Positions 50,083 through 59,042 of a DNA stretch of 64,000 nt are shown piece after piece. The translations under genes were made by a program, and so were the position numbers. The number at the start of each line of letters is the position of its first letter. The first letter of the stretch is position 1. The notes below the pieces were generated by a model. The model ran no database searches, had not been told where the DNA came from, and saw only the letters and a program-made list of their open reading frames with translations. Origin of the DNA: Sphingobacteriales bacterium 44-15 (GTDB taxonomy: Bacteria; Bacteroidota; Bacteroidia; Chitinophagales; Chitinophagaceae); the NCBI GenBank assembly GCA_001899685.1, contig MKWG01000017.1, positions 1-64,000 of the forward strand. Reading direction: 5' to 3'.

Positions 50083-52479
50083 ATGAACATTTTTATAAAG
50101 ATCATTATTGCCGGTATTGTAATATTAACCGGCTGTACCGGAGAACGGCAGCATAACGTAAACGGTCAGACGAAATTTTCTAAAAACCCCAATGGCCGGA
50201 ATGATGCCTGGGGATATGCAGGATATGGCGGGGGAGGCGCTATGTTCTACCCGGCGGTAAGCCCTTTCAACGCTGACTTTGCATTTGTTGCCTGTGATAT
50301 GACAGGCTCTTTTGTAACTTATAACGGCGGCGGATCCTGGAGAATGTTCAATCTGCGGGGCCCTGTTCACTACTTTGTTTTTGATCCATCAGACTCCAAT
50401 ACAGTATATGCGAAATCCATAGCTCTTTTTAAAAGCAGCGACAGGGGAAATACATGGAGTGTTTTGTATCCTTCTGCTGCTGATATTGCCGGCGTTATTT
50501 CCAAAGGGGATCATGCTAATGAGATACTTGTTACCAAAGACAGCACTTCCAGGGAGGTACAGGCATTCGCAGTGGATCCATCGGACTCCAAAAAATTATA
50601 CGCCGTTATTTCCATTGAACACAAAGCCGGTTTTTATACATCAGCGGATGGTGGCAATACCTGGGCAAAAGAAACCGCTATTGACTTTCCTGCCAGGAAT
50701 ATTTTTGTTGTACCATCCTCCCCGCCGAATGATCGCAGTATTTATATAGCTGCTGCGGGTGGTATATTGACCAGGGAAAACAGCAAATGGACCATGCATC
50801 CTCCTCCCGAAGGCGTGAAAAAGATCATTACCTATTCGGGCGGATATGACAGCGACTTAAAGAAATTCATAGTATATGCTATCGCCGGGCAATCTTATTT
50901 TAATCCTGATGGTGATCAGCAAGGTATTTATTTTACTACAGATGGCGGCAACACCTGGGAGAACAGGCAGGACGGATTATTGCGGCAACAATCTGCCGGC
51001 GCCCCGGTACCTGAGTGGAGAACAATTGCTACCAGCGCAGGGCATCCGGCAATAGTATATGTATCATATAACAACTTCAGGCAGGGAGATACTACCTGTA
51101 TCGGCGTAGCTAAAAGTGAAGATTATGGCAAGACCTGGTCGCTGGTATGGAAAGATCGTTTATTCGATGGCGGTAGTAAAGTGTCAGACAATTTCACCGG
51201 CGGCTGGCTCAATGAAAGGTTCGGTCCAACCTGGGGTGAAAATCCTTTTTCCATTGGAATTTCACCGGTTGATCCCAATATATGCTATGCTACCGATTTT
51301 GGCAGAACGGTAAGATCGGATGACGGCGGAAAAACCTGGCAGCAGGTGTACACGCGCAAAGAAAAAGATGGCTGGGCATCGCGCGGGCTGGAAGTCACCA
51401 CAAGCTATAATATAGCTACCGATCCCTTTGACAGCAATCATGTTTTTATTTGCAATACTGATGTGGGTTTGATGGAAAGTACAGATGGCGCCCGCAGTTG
51501 GAAAAGCGCTACTCAAAATAACGGTGTGCCGCGGCAATGGATCAACAGCACTTACTGGCTGGCATTTGATCCCGGGATAAAAGGAAAAGTCTGGGCTGTG
51601 ATGAGCGCTAACCATGATCTGCCGCGCCCGAAAATGTGGCGGAAAAACGGGGTTGCCGGCTATAAAGGAGGCATACTCAAATCTTATGATGCCGGCAGGA
51701 CCTGGCGCCCGGTAAGCGCCGGTATTGGTGAAGCTGCTTTCACGCATATATTGATTGATACAACGGGTAAAAAAGCATCGCGTACGCTTTATGCATGCGC
51801 CTTTGGTAAGGGGGTTTACAAATCAGTGGATGACGGTAAGACCTGGCAGCAAAAAAATAAAGGTATTGAAGGTAAAGAGCCTTTTGCATGGCGTTTGACG
51901 CGCAGGGCATCAGATGGCGCATTGTTCCTGGTGGTAAGCAGGAGAACTGAAAGAGGCGAAACAGGTACTGACGGTGATGGCGCATTGTACCGCTCTGCAG
52001 ACGGTGGTGAAAGCTGGACCAAAATGATATTGCCGGGAGGTACCAATGCGCCTACCAGTATAGCAACAGATGCAGGCGCTCCTCAGCGGTTGATACTTTC
52101 TGCATGGGGAAAGCTGCATGCAGGCAAATTTTCTCCTGATACGGGCGGTGGCATATTTGTGTCTGATGACGATGGCAGGACTTGGAAACAGGTGATGCAG
52201 AAAGACCAGCATATCCATGATATCAGTGTTGACCGGCGCAATAATACCTATTATGCATGTGGCTTCAACAGCAGCGCCTATCGTTCTGCAGACAACGGCG
52301 AAACATGGCAACGCCTGAAGGGATACAATTTTAAGTGGGGCAAAAGAGTGGAACCTGACCCTGTGCATCCCGGCAAAGTATATATCATCACCTTTGGCGG
52401 CGGCGTATGGTATGGCCCCGCGGAGGGAGATGATAATGCCGTGGAAGATATCGTTACGCCGGTGTTTTCGTATAGGTGA
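50083..52479 (+). CDS. Asp-box beta-propeller glycosidase-like lipoprotein 2
   Basis: 798-residue paralogue of the preceding gene. Signal MNIFIKIIIAGIVILTGC with Cys18 marks a lipoprotein. It also carries about 12 Asp-boxes (SSDRGNTWSVL, SADGGNTWAKE, SDDGGKTWQQV, SYDAGRTWRPV, SVDDGKTWQQK, SADNGETWQRL) and the same landmarks in the same order: ACDMTGSF, KGDHANE, RGLEVTTSYN, DPFDSNHV, GVPRQWINSTYW, NHDLPRPKM and a final VYIITFGGGVWYG. These match gene 1 (RCDMTGSY, SGDHANY, RGLEVTTAYG, DPFDSNHI, GVPTEWINTCYR, MHDFPRGKM, IYLTTFGSGVWHG), so the pair arose by tandem duplication followed by strong divergence. Confidence 0.82.
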   Translation: MNIFIKIIIAGIVILTGCTGERQHNVNGQTKFSKNPNGRNDAWGYAGYGGGGAMFYPAVSPFNADFAFVACDMTGSFVTYNGGGSWRMFNLRGPVHYFVFDPSDSNTVYAKSIALFKSSDRGNTWSVLYPSAADIAGVISKGDHANEILVTKDSTSREVQAFAVDPSDSKKLYAVISIEHKAGFYTSADGGNTWAKETAIDFPARNIFVVPSSPPNDRSIYIAAAGGILTRENSKWTMHPPPEGVKKIITYSGGYDSDLKKFIVYAIAGQSYFNPDGDQQGIYFTTDGGNTWENRQDGLLRQQSAGAPVPEWRTIATSAGHPAIVYVSYNNFRQGDTTCIGVAKSEDYGKTWSLVWKDRLFDGGSKVSDNFTGGWLNERFGPTWGENPFSIGISPVDPNICYATDFGRTVRSDDGGKTWQQVYTRKEKDGWASRGLEVTTSYNIATDPFDSNHVFICNTDVGLMESTDGARSWKSATQNNGVPRQWINSTYWLAFDPGIKGKVWAVMSANHDLPRPKMWRKNGVAGYKGGILKSYDAGRTWRPVSAGIGEAAFTHILIDTTGKKASRTLYACAFGKGVYKSVDDGKTWQQKNKGIEGKEPFAWRLTRRASDGALFLVVSRRTERGETGTDGDGALYRSADGGESWTKMILPGGTNAPTSIATDAGAPQRLILSAWGKLHAGKFSPDTGGGIFVSDDDGRTWKQVMQKDQHIHDISVDRRNNTYYACGFNSSAYRSADNGETWQRLKGYNFKWGKRVEPDPVHPGKVYIITFGGGVWYGPAEGDDNAVEDIVTPVFSYR

Positions 52480-52489
52480 AGTGCGGGGA

Positions 52490-52650
52490 TTGAACCACGG
52501 AGACAGGGAGGCACGGAGTTTCACGGAGTATTTATCGTCTGTCGTTTATCGTTTTCTTGCCTTTTTGCGTGAACCCCTTTTTGAACCACGAAGGCACAAA
52601 GACACGAAGCTGCACAAAGTCTTTTCTTTGCCCTCTTTGCGTGAAACCCC
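52490..52650. repeat. Two tandem TTGAACCACG...GCGTGAACCCC units
   Basis: Unit 1 (52490-52577) opens TTGAACCACGGAGAC and closes TTTTTGCGTGAACCCC; unit 2 (52581-52650) opens TTGAACCACGAAGGC and closes CTTTGCGTGAAACCCC. Each half is partly complementary to the other. A related right half, CTTTCTTTGCGTGAAA, lies at about 61300-61315 before the amidohydrolase gene. Confidence 0.65.
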
Positions 52651-52673
52651 TGACACAAATTACACAATCGGTT

Positions 52674-52751
52674 GTGTTAAAAAAATGTTTAGCATTGATC
52701 TGATAATATTTTAATTTTAAGCATTACAGGTCAATGCTATTTATTTAACAC
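52674..52751 (+). promoter_or_regulatory. Nested inverted repeat abutting sigma-factor start
   Basis: GTGTTAAA (52674-52681) pairs with TTTAACAC (52744-52751), and inside it AGCATTGA (52691-52698) pairs with TCAATGCT (52731-52738). The outer arm ends one base before the GTG start at 52753. If transcribed, this would close off the ribosome landing site. Confidence 0.5.
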
Positions 52752-52752
52752 A

Positions 52753-53343
52753 GTGAATACTATTGTAATTCCTTTAGGATACGAAAAAGAATTGCTTTCG
52801 CAGGTACGTGAAGGAGATGTAAAGGCATTTGAACGTATTTACAGAAGCTATAGCCCAAGGCTGTACGGCAGCATATTCAGGATCGTGAAATCTGTTCCGG
52901 TTACAGAAGAGCTGTTGCAGGATGTTTTCCAGCGGGTATGGGAGCATCGTAAAACCATTGATGTCAACCTTTCCTTCAAATCCTATTTGTTTACCATTGC
53001 CAGGAACCTGGTATATGATTATTTTAATAAAGCTTCCCGTCAAAAATTAATGGAGCGCTATCTCCAGGCAAAAGAAATGAGCAGCAGCGATGTCTTTCGC
53101 AATCAATTGGAGGAAAAGGAATCCGAACAACTGCTGGAGAAAGCCATACATCAGTTACCTCCGCAGCGCAGGCTGGTATATACCCTGTGTAAAATAGAAG
53201 GAAGGAGTTATGATGAGGTAAGCAGGACACTGGGCATATCCGTTTCTACCATCAGCGATCACATGGTAAAGGCAGCTAAGTCTATAAAAGCATATTATTT
53301 GTCGAGAGCGCTTTTATATTTTATTTTTCTTGCCTGTCTTTAA
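52753..53343 (+). CDS. FecI-type ECF RNA polymerase sigma factor
   Basis: 196-residue sigma-70 factor of the Bacteroidetes expansion family. Region 2 spans about 25-95 (AFERIYRSYSPRLYGSIFRIV, LLQDVFQRVWEHRKTIDVN, SYLFTIARNLVYDYFNK) and region 4 about 130-185 (LPPQRRLVYTLCKIEGRSYDEVSRTLGISVSTISDHMVKA, read in parts). It starts with GTG; no ATG is available. It should be held by the FecR encoded at 54112 and released when the STN-type SusC at 55492 senses ligand. Its last 30 bp overlap the 3' end of a convergent PIN toxin gene. The hydrophobic tail ALLYFIFLACL is unusual and is encoded within that overlap. Confidence 0.92.
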   Translation: MNTIVIPLGYEKELLSQVREGDVKAFERIYRSYSPRLYGSIFRIVKSVPVTEELLQDVFQRVWEHRKTIDVNLSFKSYLFTIARNLVYDYFNKASRQKLMERYLQAKEMSSSDVFRNQLEEKESEQLLEKAIHQLPPQRRLVYTLCKIEGRSYDEVSRTLGISVSTISDHMVKAAKSIKAYYLSRALLYFIFLACL

Positions 53344-53739
53344 AAAAGCCAGAAATTCATTAGCAGAGAGAATATCTATCCTGGGAAATTTTACACTTTT
53401 TACTATATCGAAATGGGCGTCATTCGTTACAAGGTAGTTTGCGTGGCCATTAAGAAATGCATCAGTAAATTTATTGTCGTCCGGATCTGTCTTAATCAAA
53501 TTCCAATTGTAATACTCGGTTACAGTGATCACATTGGGGGCTTCTAAAAAAGCACTTAAAACTATGTTAGCAATAAACGGATTTGCCTTTTCAGAAAGTA
53601 TTTCTTCATATTCAAGAAAGATAGACGTTGTGACAATTAAATCGTATTGTCTGCTATTAAATGCCTGAATTATTCCATGATAAGGTGACCGGGAGGGTAG
53701 CGCAATCAAAAGAACATTTGTATCAAGAATGATTTTCAT
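53314..53739 (-). CDS. PIN-domain toxin (COG1569-type)
   Basis: Putative RNase toxin of 141 residues. The PIN acidic residues are in place: D6 (MKIILDTNVLL), E43 (FLEYEEIL), D87/D88 and D93 (TDPDDNKFTDAF) and D107 (LVTNDAHF). It forms a two-gene module with the upstream 82-aa protein, overlapping by 4 bp. The 3' end lies inside the sigma-factor gene on the opposite strand, so the module sits directly between sigma and anti-sigma genes. Confidence 0.88.
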   Translation of the reverse strand: MKIILDTNVLLIALPSRSPYHGIIQAFNSRQYDLIVTTSIFLEYEEILSEKANPFIANIVLSAFLEAPNVITVTEYYNWNLIKTDPDDNKFTDAFLNGHANYLVTNDAHFDIVKSVKFPRIDILSANEFLAFLKTGKKNKI

Positions 53740-53984
53740 TCTCCCTTTTTATGATAAGGTGTTCGCATATGTTCCGTAGCCCACTCCTGTATTTTTTTGT
53801 CTCCCCATTCTTGTTGTTCAAAAAGGTTGTTCATTTCTCCGGATGCTTTTTCCATAAAATATTTAGAAAGTAAATCTTTTACCTCTATCCACAGTTTATC
53901 AGGATACTGCCTGGAAAACATCCGTAGTAATTCCAACTGAGCTTCAGTGAATTTCCCTGTTGGCATTATTTCTTCCATTGTCAT
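53736..53984 (-). CDS. Antitoxin of PIN toxin pair
   Basis: 82-residue protein, helical and charged, without recognisable DNA-binding motif at the N-terminus. MPTGKFTEAQLELLRMFSRQYPD and LWIEVKDLLSKYFMEKASGEM resemble small antitoxins paired with COG1569 PIN proteins in Bacteroidota. The toxin start codon lies within its last codons (4-bp overlap), the usual arrangement. The first Met or Met3 may be the start. Confidence 0.75.
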   Translation of the reverse strand: MTMEEIMPTGKFTEAQLELLRMFSRQYPDKLWIEVKDLLSKYFMEKASGEMNNLFEQQEWGDKKIQEWATEHMRTPYHKKGE

Positions 53985-54088
53985 AATACTTTCTTTTCCT
54001 CAAATTTATAAAATCTGTTTGGCTTATAAAAATTGGCGAATTGCTAAAAAAATTTGAACTGGAGCAGAGGTAATCCCCCGGTTTGCAG

Positions 54089-54109
54089 TATTACTATATA
54101 AAAGTAATA
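54089..54109 (+). promoter_or_regulatory. Hairpin immediately before FecR start
   Basis: TATTACT, seven bases, AGTAATA: a perfect 7-bp dyad ending 2 bp before the TTG start codon of fecR. It may be an operator or translation-control element. Confidence 0.35.
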
Positions 54110-54111
54110 AT

Positions 54112-55299
54112 TTGGACCAGCACCAGCATATAGCAATACTGTTTAAAAAATACCTTAATAATGAATGCACGCCGGAAGAAACCGCAGCGCTGATGGCATT
54201 TATGCGTTCTTCCAAAAACAGGGAGCTTGTTCAATCCCTGTTGGACGATCATCTGCAGGATGGTGAGGACAAAGGTTGGATGTACCGGGCGCAAACTGAC
54301 CGTATATTTCAAAGACTAAATCTCAATCAAGATGTGGAAGAGGCTGAAGTTAGATCCCGTACCATAAGATTTACATTCTTGAAGACAGCAGCCGCAATAT
54401 TAATACTGGCTTCTGCCTGGGCTGTATTTATCGTCAGTTCCCCTACGAAAAAGGAGGTAACAGCAGCAAGAACGGCTGAGGATGTTCTACCGGGGGGCAA
54501 TAAAGCTGTATTAGTGCTGTCGGATGGCCAGCAGGTGAAGCTGGACAGCCTGCAAACCGGTAACCCCGGCGACGATGAAAGTGCGGTTATCAAAAAATCT
54601 GCGGATGGGCATATTGTGTATTTTGCTGCTGATAATAACAAACTGAAGGGTTTTAATACTGTCAGAACACCCAGGGGCGGGCAATACGAAGTGGCTTTAC
54701 CTGACGGATCCAGGGTATGGCTCAATGCAGCTTCTTCCATCACTTACCCGGCAGCATTTAATGCCGGGGAGCGCAGGGTAATGCTTACCGGTGAAGCCTA
54801 TTTTGAGATCGCTTCCCTGTGGCGGAATAATAAAAAAGTTCCTTTTGTAGTAGAAACGGACAGGCAAAAAATTGAAGTGCTGGGCACCCGCTTCAATGTG
54901 AATGCCTATGATGATGAGACCGGCATTAAAACTACGCTGATAGAGGGCAAGGTAAAAGTGACTACCGAAAATGAGACTGTTATTCTAAAGCCCAACCAGC
55001 AATTTAATCTTGACGCTGAAGGGATCTCCACGAAAAAAGTGGATGTAGAGCCGGCAATAGACTGGAAAAACGGCGATTTCCTTTTTGCCGACGAAGACTT
55101 AAAAAGTGTTATGCGGAAAATAGCGCGGTGGTACAATGTGGAAGTAATATATGATAGTGAAATACCGGAAGAAAGTTTAAGCGGGCAGATCTCCCGCAGC
55201 AGGAATCTTTCCGAAGTATTGAGAATGCTTGAGTTATCGGGAGATACAAAATTCCGGATAGAGGATGGCGCAGTGCATATTTTCCGCCCCAAAAAATAA
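54112..55299 (+). CDS. FecR-family anti-sigma factor
   Basis: 395-residue inner-membrane regulator. N-terminal cytoplasmic sigma-binding region (about 1-80, LFKKYLNNECTPEETAALMAFM), one transmembrane helix (about 85-105, TFLKTAAAILILASAWAVFIV), a periplasmic FecR domain (TVRTPRGGQYEVALPDGSRVWLNAASSITYP, read in parts) and a C-terminal DUF4974 domain (KSVMRKIARWYNVEVIYD). The start codon is TTG, without an ATG alternative near the expected N-terminus. It relays a signal from the SusC STN domain to the sigma factor at 52753, from which it is separated by the toxin-antitoxin module. Confidence 0.93.
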   Translation: MDQHQHIAILFKKYLNNECTPEETAALMAFMRSSKNRELVQSLLDDHLQDGEDKGWMYRAQTDRIFQRLNLNQDVEEAEVRSRTIRFTFLKTAAAILILASAWAVFIVSSPTKKEVTAARTAEDVLPGGNKAVLVLSDGQQVKLDSLQTGNPGDDESAVIKKSADGHIVYFAADNNKLKGFNTVRTPRGGQYEVALPDGSRVWLNAASSITYPAAFNAGERRVMLTGEAYFEIASLWRNNKKVPFVVETDRQKIEVLGTRFNVNAYDDETGIKTTLIEGKVKVTTENETVILKPNQQFNLDAEGISTKKVDVEPAIDWKNGDFLFADEDLKSVMRKIARWYNVEVIYDSEIPEESLSGQISRSRNLSEVLRMLELSGDTKFRIEDGAVHIFRPKK

Positions 55300-55491
55300 T
55301 GATCAAGATTTTAATGAACCAAAACAAAAAATGCAATGAAAAAATATAGCCCCACCTGATGTAAACATTCGAAAGGGCACTCAAAAAAATACCGGAAATG
55401 CCTGGCAGCACTCCCGGTTGAGTTTTTGGGGTTGTCATAATTCGATTATTGCTGCAATCCAATTAATCATTCACCCAAACTGTACAAAAGT

Positions 55492-58400
55492 ATGCAATTT
55501 GATACTTTAAGAGGCAATTCATTTGCCTGCTATACAAAAGAAGCGCATCGTCTTCTTTCGGACCGGATGCGCTGCTTTTTAAGGGCATTGCCTGTTTCAA
55601 AACTAATAATGCAAATGAAGCTTATTTCCTTTTTCCTCATAGCGATCTGCATTCAGGCAAGCGCCTCTGTTTCAGCGCAAAAGATCACGTTGGCCGAAAA
55701 TAAAGCTTCCCTTCAAAAGGTGCTCCGTGAAATAAGAAGGCAATCTGATTTTGATTTTATCGTCAATGCAAGAAATTTTAAAGACACCCGGCCTTTAACC
55801 ATCACGGTGAAAGATATGCCGCTGGAGGATGTGCTCCCGCTGATATTTACCAACCAGCCGGTAGAGTATGTGCTGGATAATAAAACCATAATCATCAGGG
55901 ATCGTATCACCAATACCGGTTCCGGGGCGATGGCGGTGAGTAATGAGCTCAAAGTATCGGGAACGATAATGAATGACAAAGGCGAACCTTTATCGGGCGT
56001 TAGCGTTGTGGAAAAAGGCACACAGAACGGGGTAGTGACCAATGAGAACGGACGGTTCTCTATTACGGTCAAAGATGCCTCTGCTGTTCTCCAGATTACT
56101 TATGTGGGGTATAAGAGCCGGGAAGTAAAGGCGTCCGTTTCCGATGTCAGCATTGTGCTTGAATCGGAAAACAGCAGTTTATCGGATATAGTGGTAGTAG
56201 GGTATGGGGTTCAAAAAAAATCTGATCTCACCGGTGCCGTAAGTTCTGTGAAAGGCTCCGACCTGACGAAGCTGCCCACACAACGGGCAGACCAGGCCCT
56301 GCAGGGGCGTGCTGCCGGCGTAATGGTGCAAAATACTGACGGAGCGCCGGGAGGTAATGCGATCATCCGCATACGTGGCGGAAACTCTATTACCGGCGGC
56401 AACAATGCCCTGGTGGTGGTGGATGGTATCCAGGGCGTGAATATCAGTACCATTAACCCGAATGATATCGAATCGCTGGAAGTATTGAAAGATGCTTCTG
56501 CAACGGCTATCTATGGGGCACGCGGCGCCAACGGGGTGATCCTTATTACTACCAAAAGAGGCAATGCCGGCAAACCGGTTTTTAATTATGGATTAAGCCT
56601 CGGCGCCCAACAACTGAATCATAAGCTGGATTTACTGAGCGCAGGCGATTATGCAAGAAAAGCCAATGCCTGGGCGGCTACTCAAAACGGAACGCCCAGT
56701 GCGCCGATAGATCCGGTAATACCTTTTACCAGTGATCAGATCGCTGCACTGGATGCGAGTGGAGGCACCGACTGGCAGGATGTGATATACAGGAATGGCG
56801 CTGTGCACAATCAGCAGCTTTCTATAAGCGGCGGCAGCGAATCGGTACGCTATTTTGTATCGGGAGGATATATGAACCAGCAGGGTATAGTAGTGAATAC
56901 AAAATATGTGCGTTATAATCTCAGGAGCAATCTTGATCTTAAATTGAACAGATGGCTCACGGCAGGGATCAATCTGAATGTCATAAAAGACAAAGGCAAT
57001 GTGCCTCCTGTGGGAGAGGGTACCCGTTACGGTGACATATTGGGGCAGGTGATCAATACCGTGGCAAGGTTTGACCCCGCTACACCTGTGTATGACGCAA
57101 ATGGCAATTATAATTTTAAGGCATTAAAAGGAGGTCCCGACGGCACTAAGATATATGCGGATAACGATGTATGGAATCCCCTGGCCACTGCGAAGGAAAC
57201 AAAGACAGACAAAAATAATATTACCAATGAGATCAGCACATTCCTTGAGTTCAGGCTGCTGAAAGGATTGTCTTTAAGGGTTACGGGCGCCGCTACTATT
57301 AACAGCAACGACGAACAACATTATTACAGCACAAAAACCCAGCCCGGCCGGGGTGTAAGCGGGTTGGGCGACCTGACCACCAATAAATACGAATACTATC
57401 AAAACTCCAATATCCTTACCTACAATACCACGTTTAATGAGAAGCATGCGCTGACCATAACCGGTGTTGCCGAGCAGCAATTGATCCAGTCCAAAGGTTC
57501 TTATATCAATGCCCAGGGCTTTTTCAGTGATGAAACAGGTATTAATGATCTGGGAGGTGCGTCGCAGATCAATGAACGTTCCAGCTCCGTATCCAAACAG
57601 ACCTTAAACTCCTTCCTGGGCAGGGTAAATTATGTATTTGATGAAAAATACCTGGTTACGGCGAGTTACAGGGCGGATGGGTCTTCTGTTTTCGGGGCTA
57701 ATAATAAATGGGGATATTTCCCTTCTGCTGCAGTAGCATGGAGAGTATCGGAAGAAAATTTCATAAAAGATATTAAAGCGATTTCCAACCTGAAGCTGCG
57801 CGCCAGTTGGGGGAGGACCGGCAACCAGGCCATCCAGCCTTACCAGACGCTTGCTACCGTTGCATCGGGATTTAACTATCCGTATGATGGGAACAGTACC
57901 ACCAATATTGGCTTTGCGCTTGGCAGGGCAGCCAACCCCGATCTGAAATGGGAAACCACCGAGCAGACCAACCTGGGTATAGATCTCGGGTTGTTTAACG
58001 ACAGATTGTTTGCCACAGTTGATGTATACAAAAAGACAACAACAGATCTGTTGCTCAACAAGCAGGTAGAAGCCTATACCGGGTTTTCCACTATACTCTC
58101 CAATGTGGGATCAATACAAAACAGGGGCCTTGAAATTGCGATAGGAGGGAAACCTCTTGCCGGAAGGGATCTGAGATGGACCACTTCGGCCAATATTTCG
58201 TTTAACCGCAGCAAAGTGCTTGCCCTGCTGGATAATAAACCACTGGCGATCCGCACCAATACCGGTGGCGGCTACCAGATTTATGCAAGCGGCTTTTCCT
58301 TGAAATACCTGCAGATAGGTCAGCCGGTAGACCAGATGCGCGGTTATGTAAACCTCGGAACATGGAGCGAAGCGGAGAAAGATGCAGCTAAAGCCATGGG

Positions 58401-59031
58401 ACAGGCTCCGGGAGATCCCAAATGGAAGGATGTGAATAAAGACGGTAAGATCACATTGGACGCTGACGGACAGGAGGTGATCGGAAACGCCACGCCTAAG
58501 TTTATTTACGGATGGAATAACAATATCTCCTACAAAAATTTTGATCTCACTTTTCTCATACAGGGAAGCTATGGCAATGATATTTTCAATGCAGTGCGCA
58601 TCAAAACCGAAAACCCGGCCAATGGGCTTAGCGTTAATTTAAACAACCGGTGGACAACCGACAATCAGCATACGAATGTACCTGTATTTTTAAGTTCAAG
58701 GGAAAGAGTGCTCCTGGACCTTGGCTCTAATAAAACAACGGGTATGGGAGCTGATCAACGCTCCAGCAGATGGGTGGAAGACGGCTCTTACCTGCGTATG
58801 AAGAACATAACGCTTACGTATACCCTGCCGGAGTCCCTGCTGAACAGTATGCGTGTAAACAGGCTTTCGGTATATGTTACTGCTACTAACTTATTTACAA
58901 TCACAAAGTATACCGGTTACGATCCTGAAGTGAGCTCCTTCAATGCAGGAGGCGCAGGCGGGCTGGGTATTGACCTCAGCAACTACCCGACTGCCAAAGC
59001 TTTTATGTTCGGTATTAATCTAACTTTTTAA
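55492..59031 (+). CDS. SusC-family TonB-dependent transporter with STN signalling domain
   Basis: 1179-residue outer-membrane importer. After an N-terminal extension (about 1-40) comes an export signal (MKLISFFLIAICIQASASVSAQ, about 43-63); the true start may be Met1 or a later Met (e.g. 55567). Next are an STN domain (about 64-130, KITLAENKASLQKVLREIRR...ITVKDMPLEDVLPLIF), a carboxypeptidase-like regulatory domain (about 152-230), the TonB-box-like VVVGYGVQKKSDLTGAV, plug and barrel, ending AFMFGINLTF. The STN domain contacts FecR, so this transporter signals ligand arrival to the sigma factor. SusD follows by 11 bp. Confidence 0.96.
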   Translation: MQFDTLRGNSFACYTKEAHRLLSDRMRCFLRALPVSKLIMQMKLISFFLIAICIQASASVSAQKITLAENKASLQKVLREIRRQSDFDFIVNARNFKDTRPLTITVKDMPLEDVLPLIFTNQPVEYVLDNKTIIIRDRITNTGSGAMAVSNELKVSGTIMNDKGEPLSGVSVVEKGTQNGVVTNENGRFSITVKDASAVLQITYVGYKSREVKASVSDVSIVLESENSSLSDIVVVGYGVQKKSDLTGAVSSVKGSDLTKLPTQRADQALQGRAAGVMVQNTDGAPGGNAIIRIRGGNSITGGNNALVVVDGIQGVNISTINPNDIESLEVLKDASATAIYGARGANGVILITTKRGNAGKPVFNYGLSLGAQQLNHKLDLLSAGDYARKANAWAATQNGTPSAPIDPVIPFTSDQIAALDASGGTDWQDVIYRNGAVHNQQLSISGGSESVRYFVSGGYMNQQGIVVNTKYVRYNLRSNLDLKLNRWLTAGINLNVIKDKGNVPPVGEGTRYGDILGQVINTVARFDPATPVYDANGNYNFKALKGGPDGTKIYADNDVWNPLATAKETKTDKNNITNEISTFLEFRLLKGLSLRVTGAATINSNDEQHYYSTKTQPGRGVSGLGDLTTNKYEYYQNSNILTYNTTFNEKHALTITGVAEQQLIQSKGSYINAQGFFSDETGINDLGGASQINERSSSVSKQTLNSFLGRVNYVFDEKYLVTASYRADGSSVFGANNKWGYFPSAAVAWRVSEENFIKDIKAISNLKLRASWGRTGNQAIQPYQTLATVASGFNYPYDGNSTTNIGFALGRAANPDLKWETTEQTNLGIDLGLFNDRLFATVDVYKKTTTDLLLNKQVEAYTGFSTILSNVGSIQNRGLEIAIGGKPLAGRDLRWTTSANISFNRSKVLALLDNKPLAIRTNTGGGYQIYASGFSLKYLQIGQPVDQMRGYVNLGTWSEAEKDAAKAMGQAPGDPKWKDVNKDGKITLDADGQEVIGNATPKFIYGWNNNISYKNFDLTFLIQGSYGNDIFNAVRIKTENPANGLSVNLNNRWTTDNQHTNVPVFLSSRERVLLDLGSNKTTGMGADQRSSRWVEDGSYLRMKNITLTYTLPESLLNSMRVNRLSVYVTATNLFTITKYTGYDPEVSSFNAGGAGGLGIDLSNYPTAKAFMFGINLTF

Positions 59032-59042
59032 AAAGCAGCACA

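Noticed and set aside
53314-53343. Frameshift or truncation of the sigma factor caused by the toxin gene
   Set aside because: Region 4 of the sigma factor is complete before the overlap, so the protein is probably functional; only the tail is unusual.
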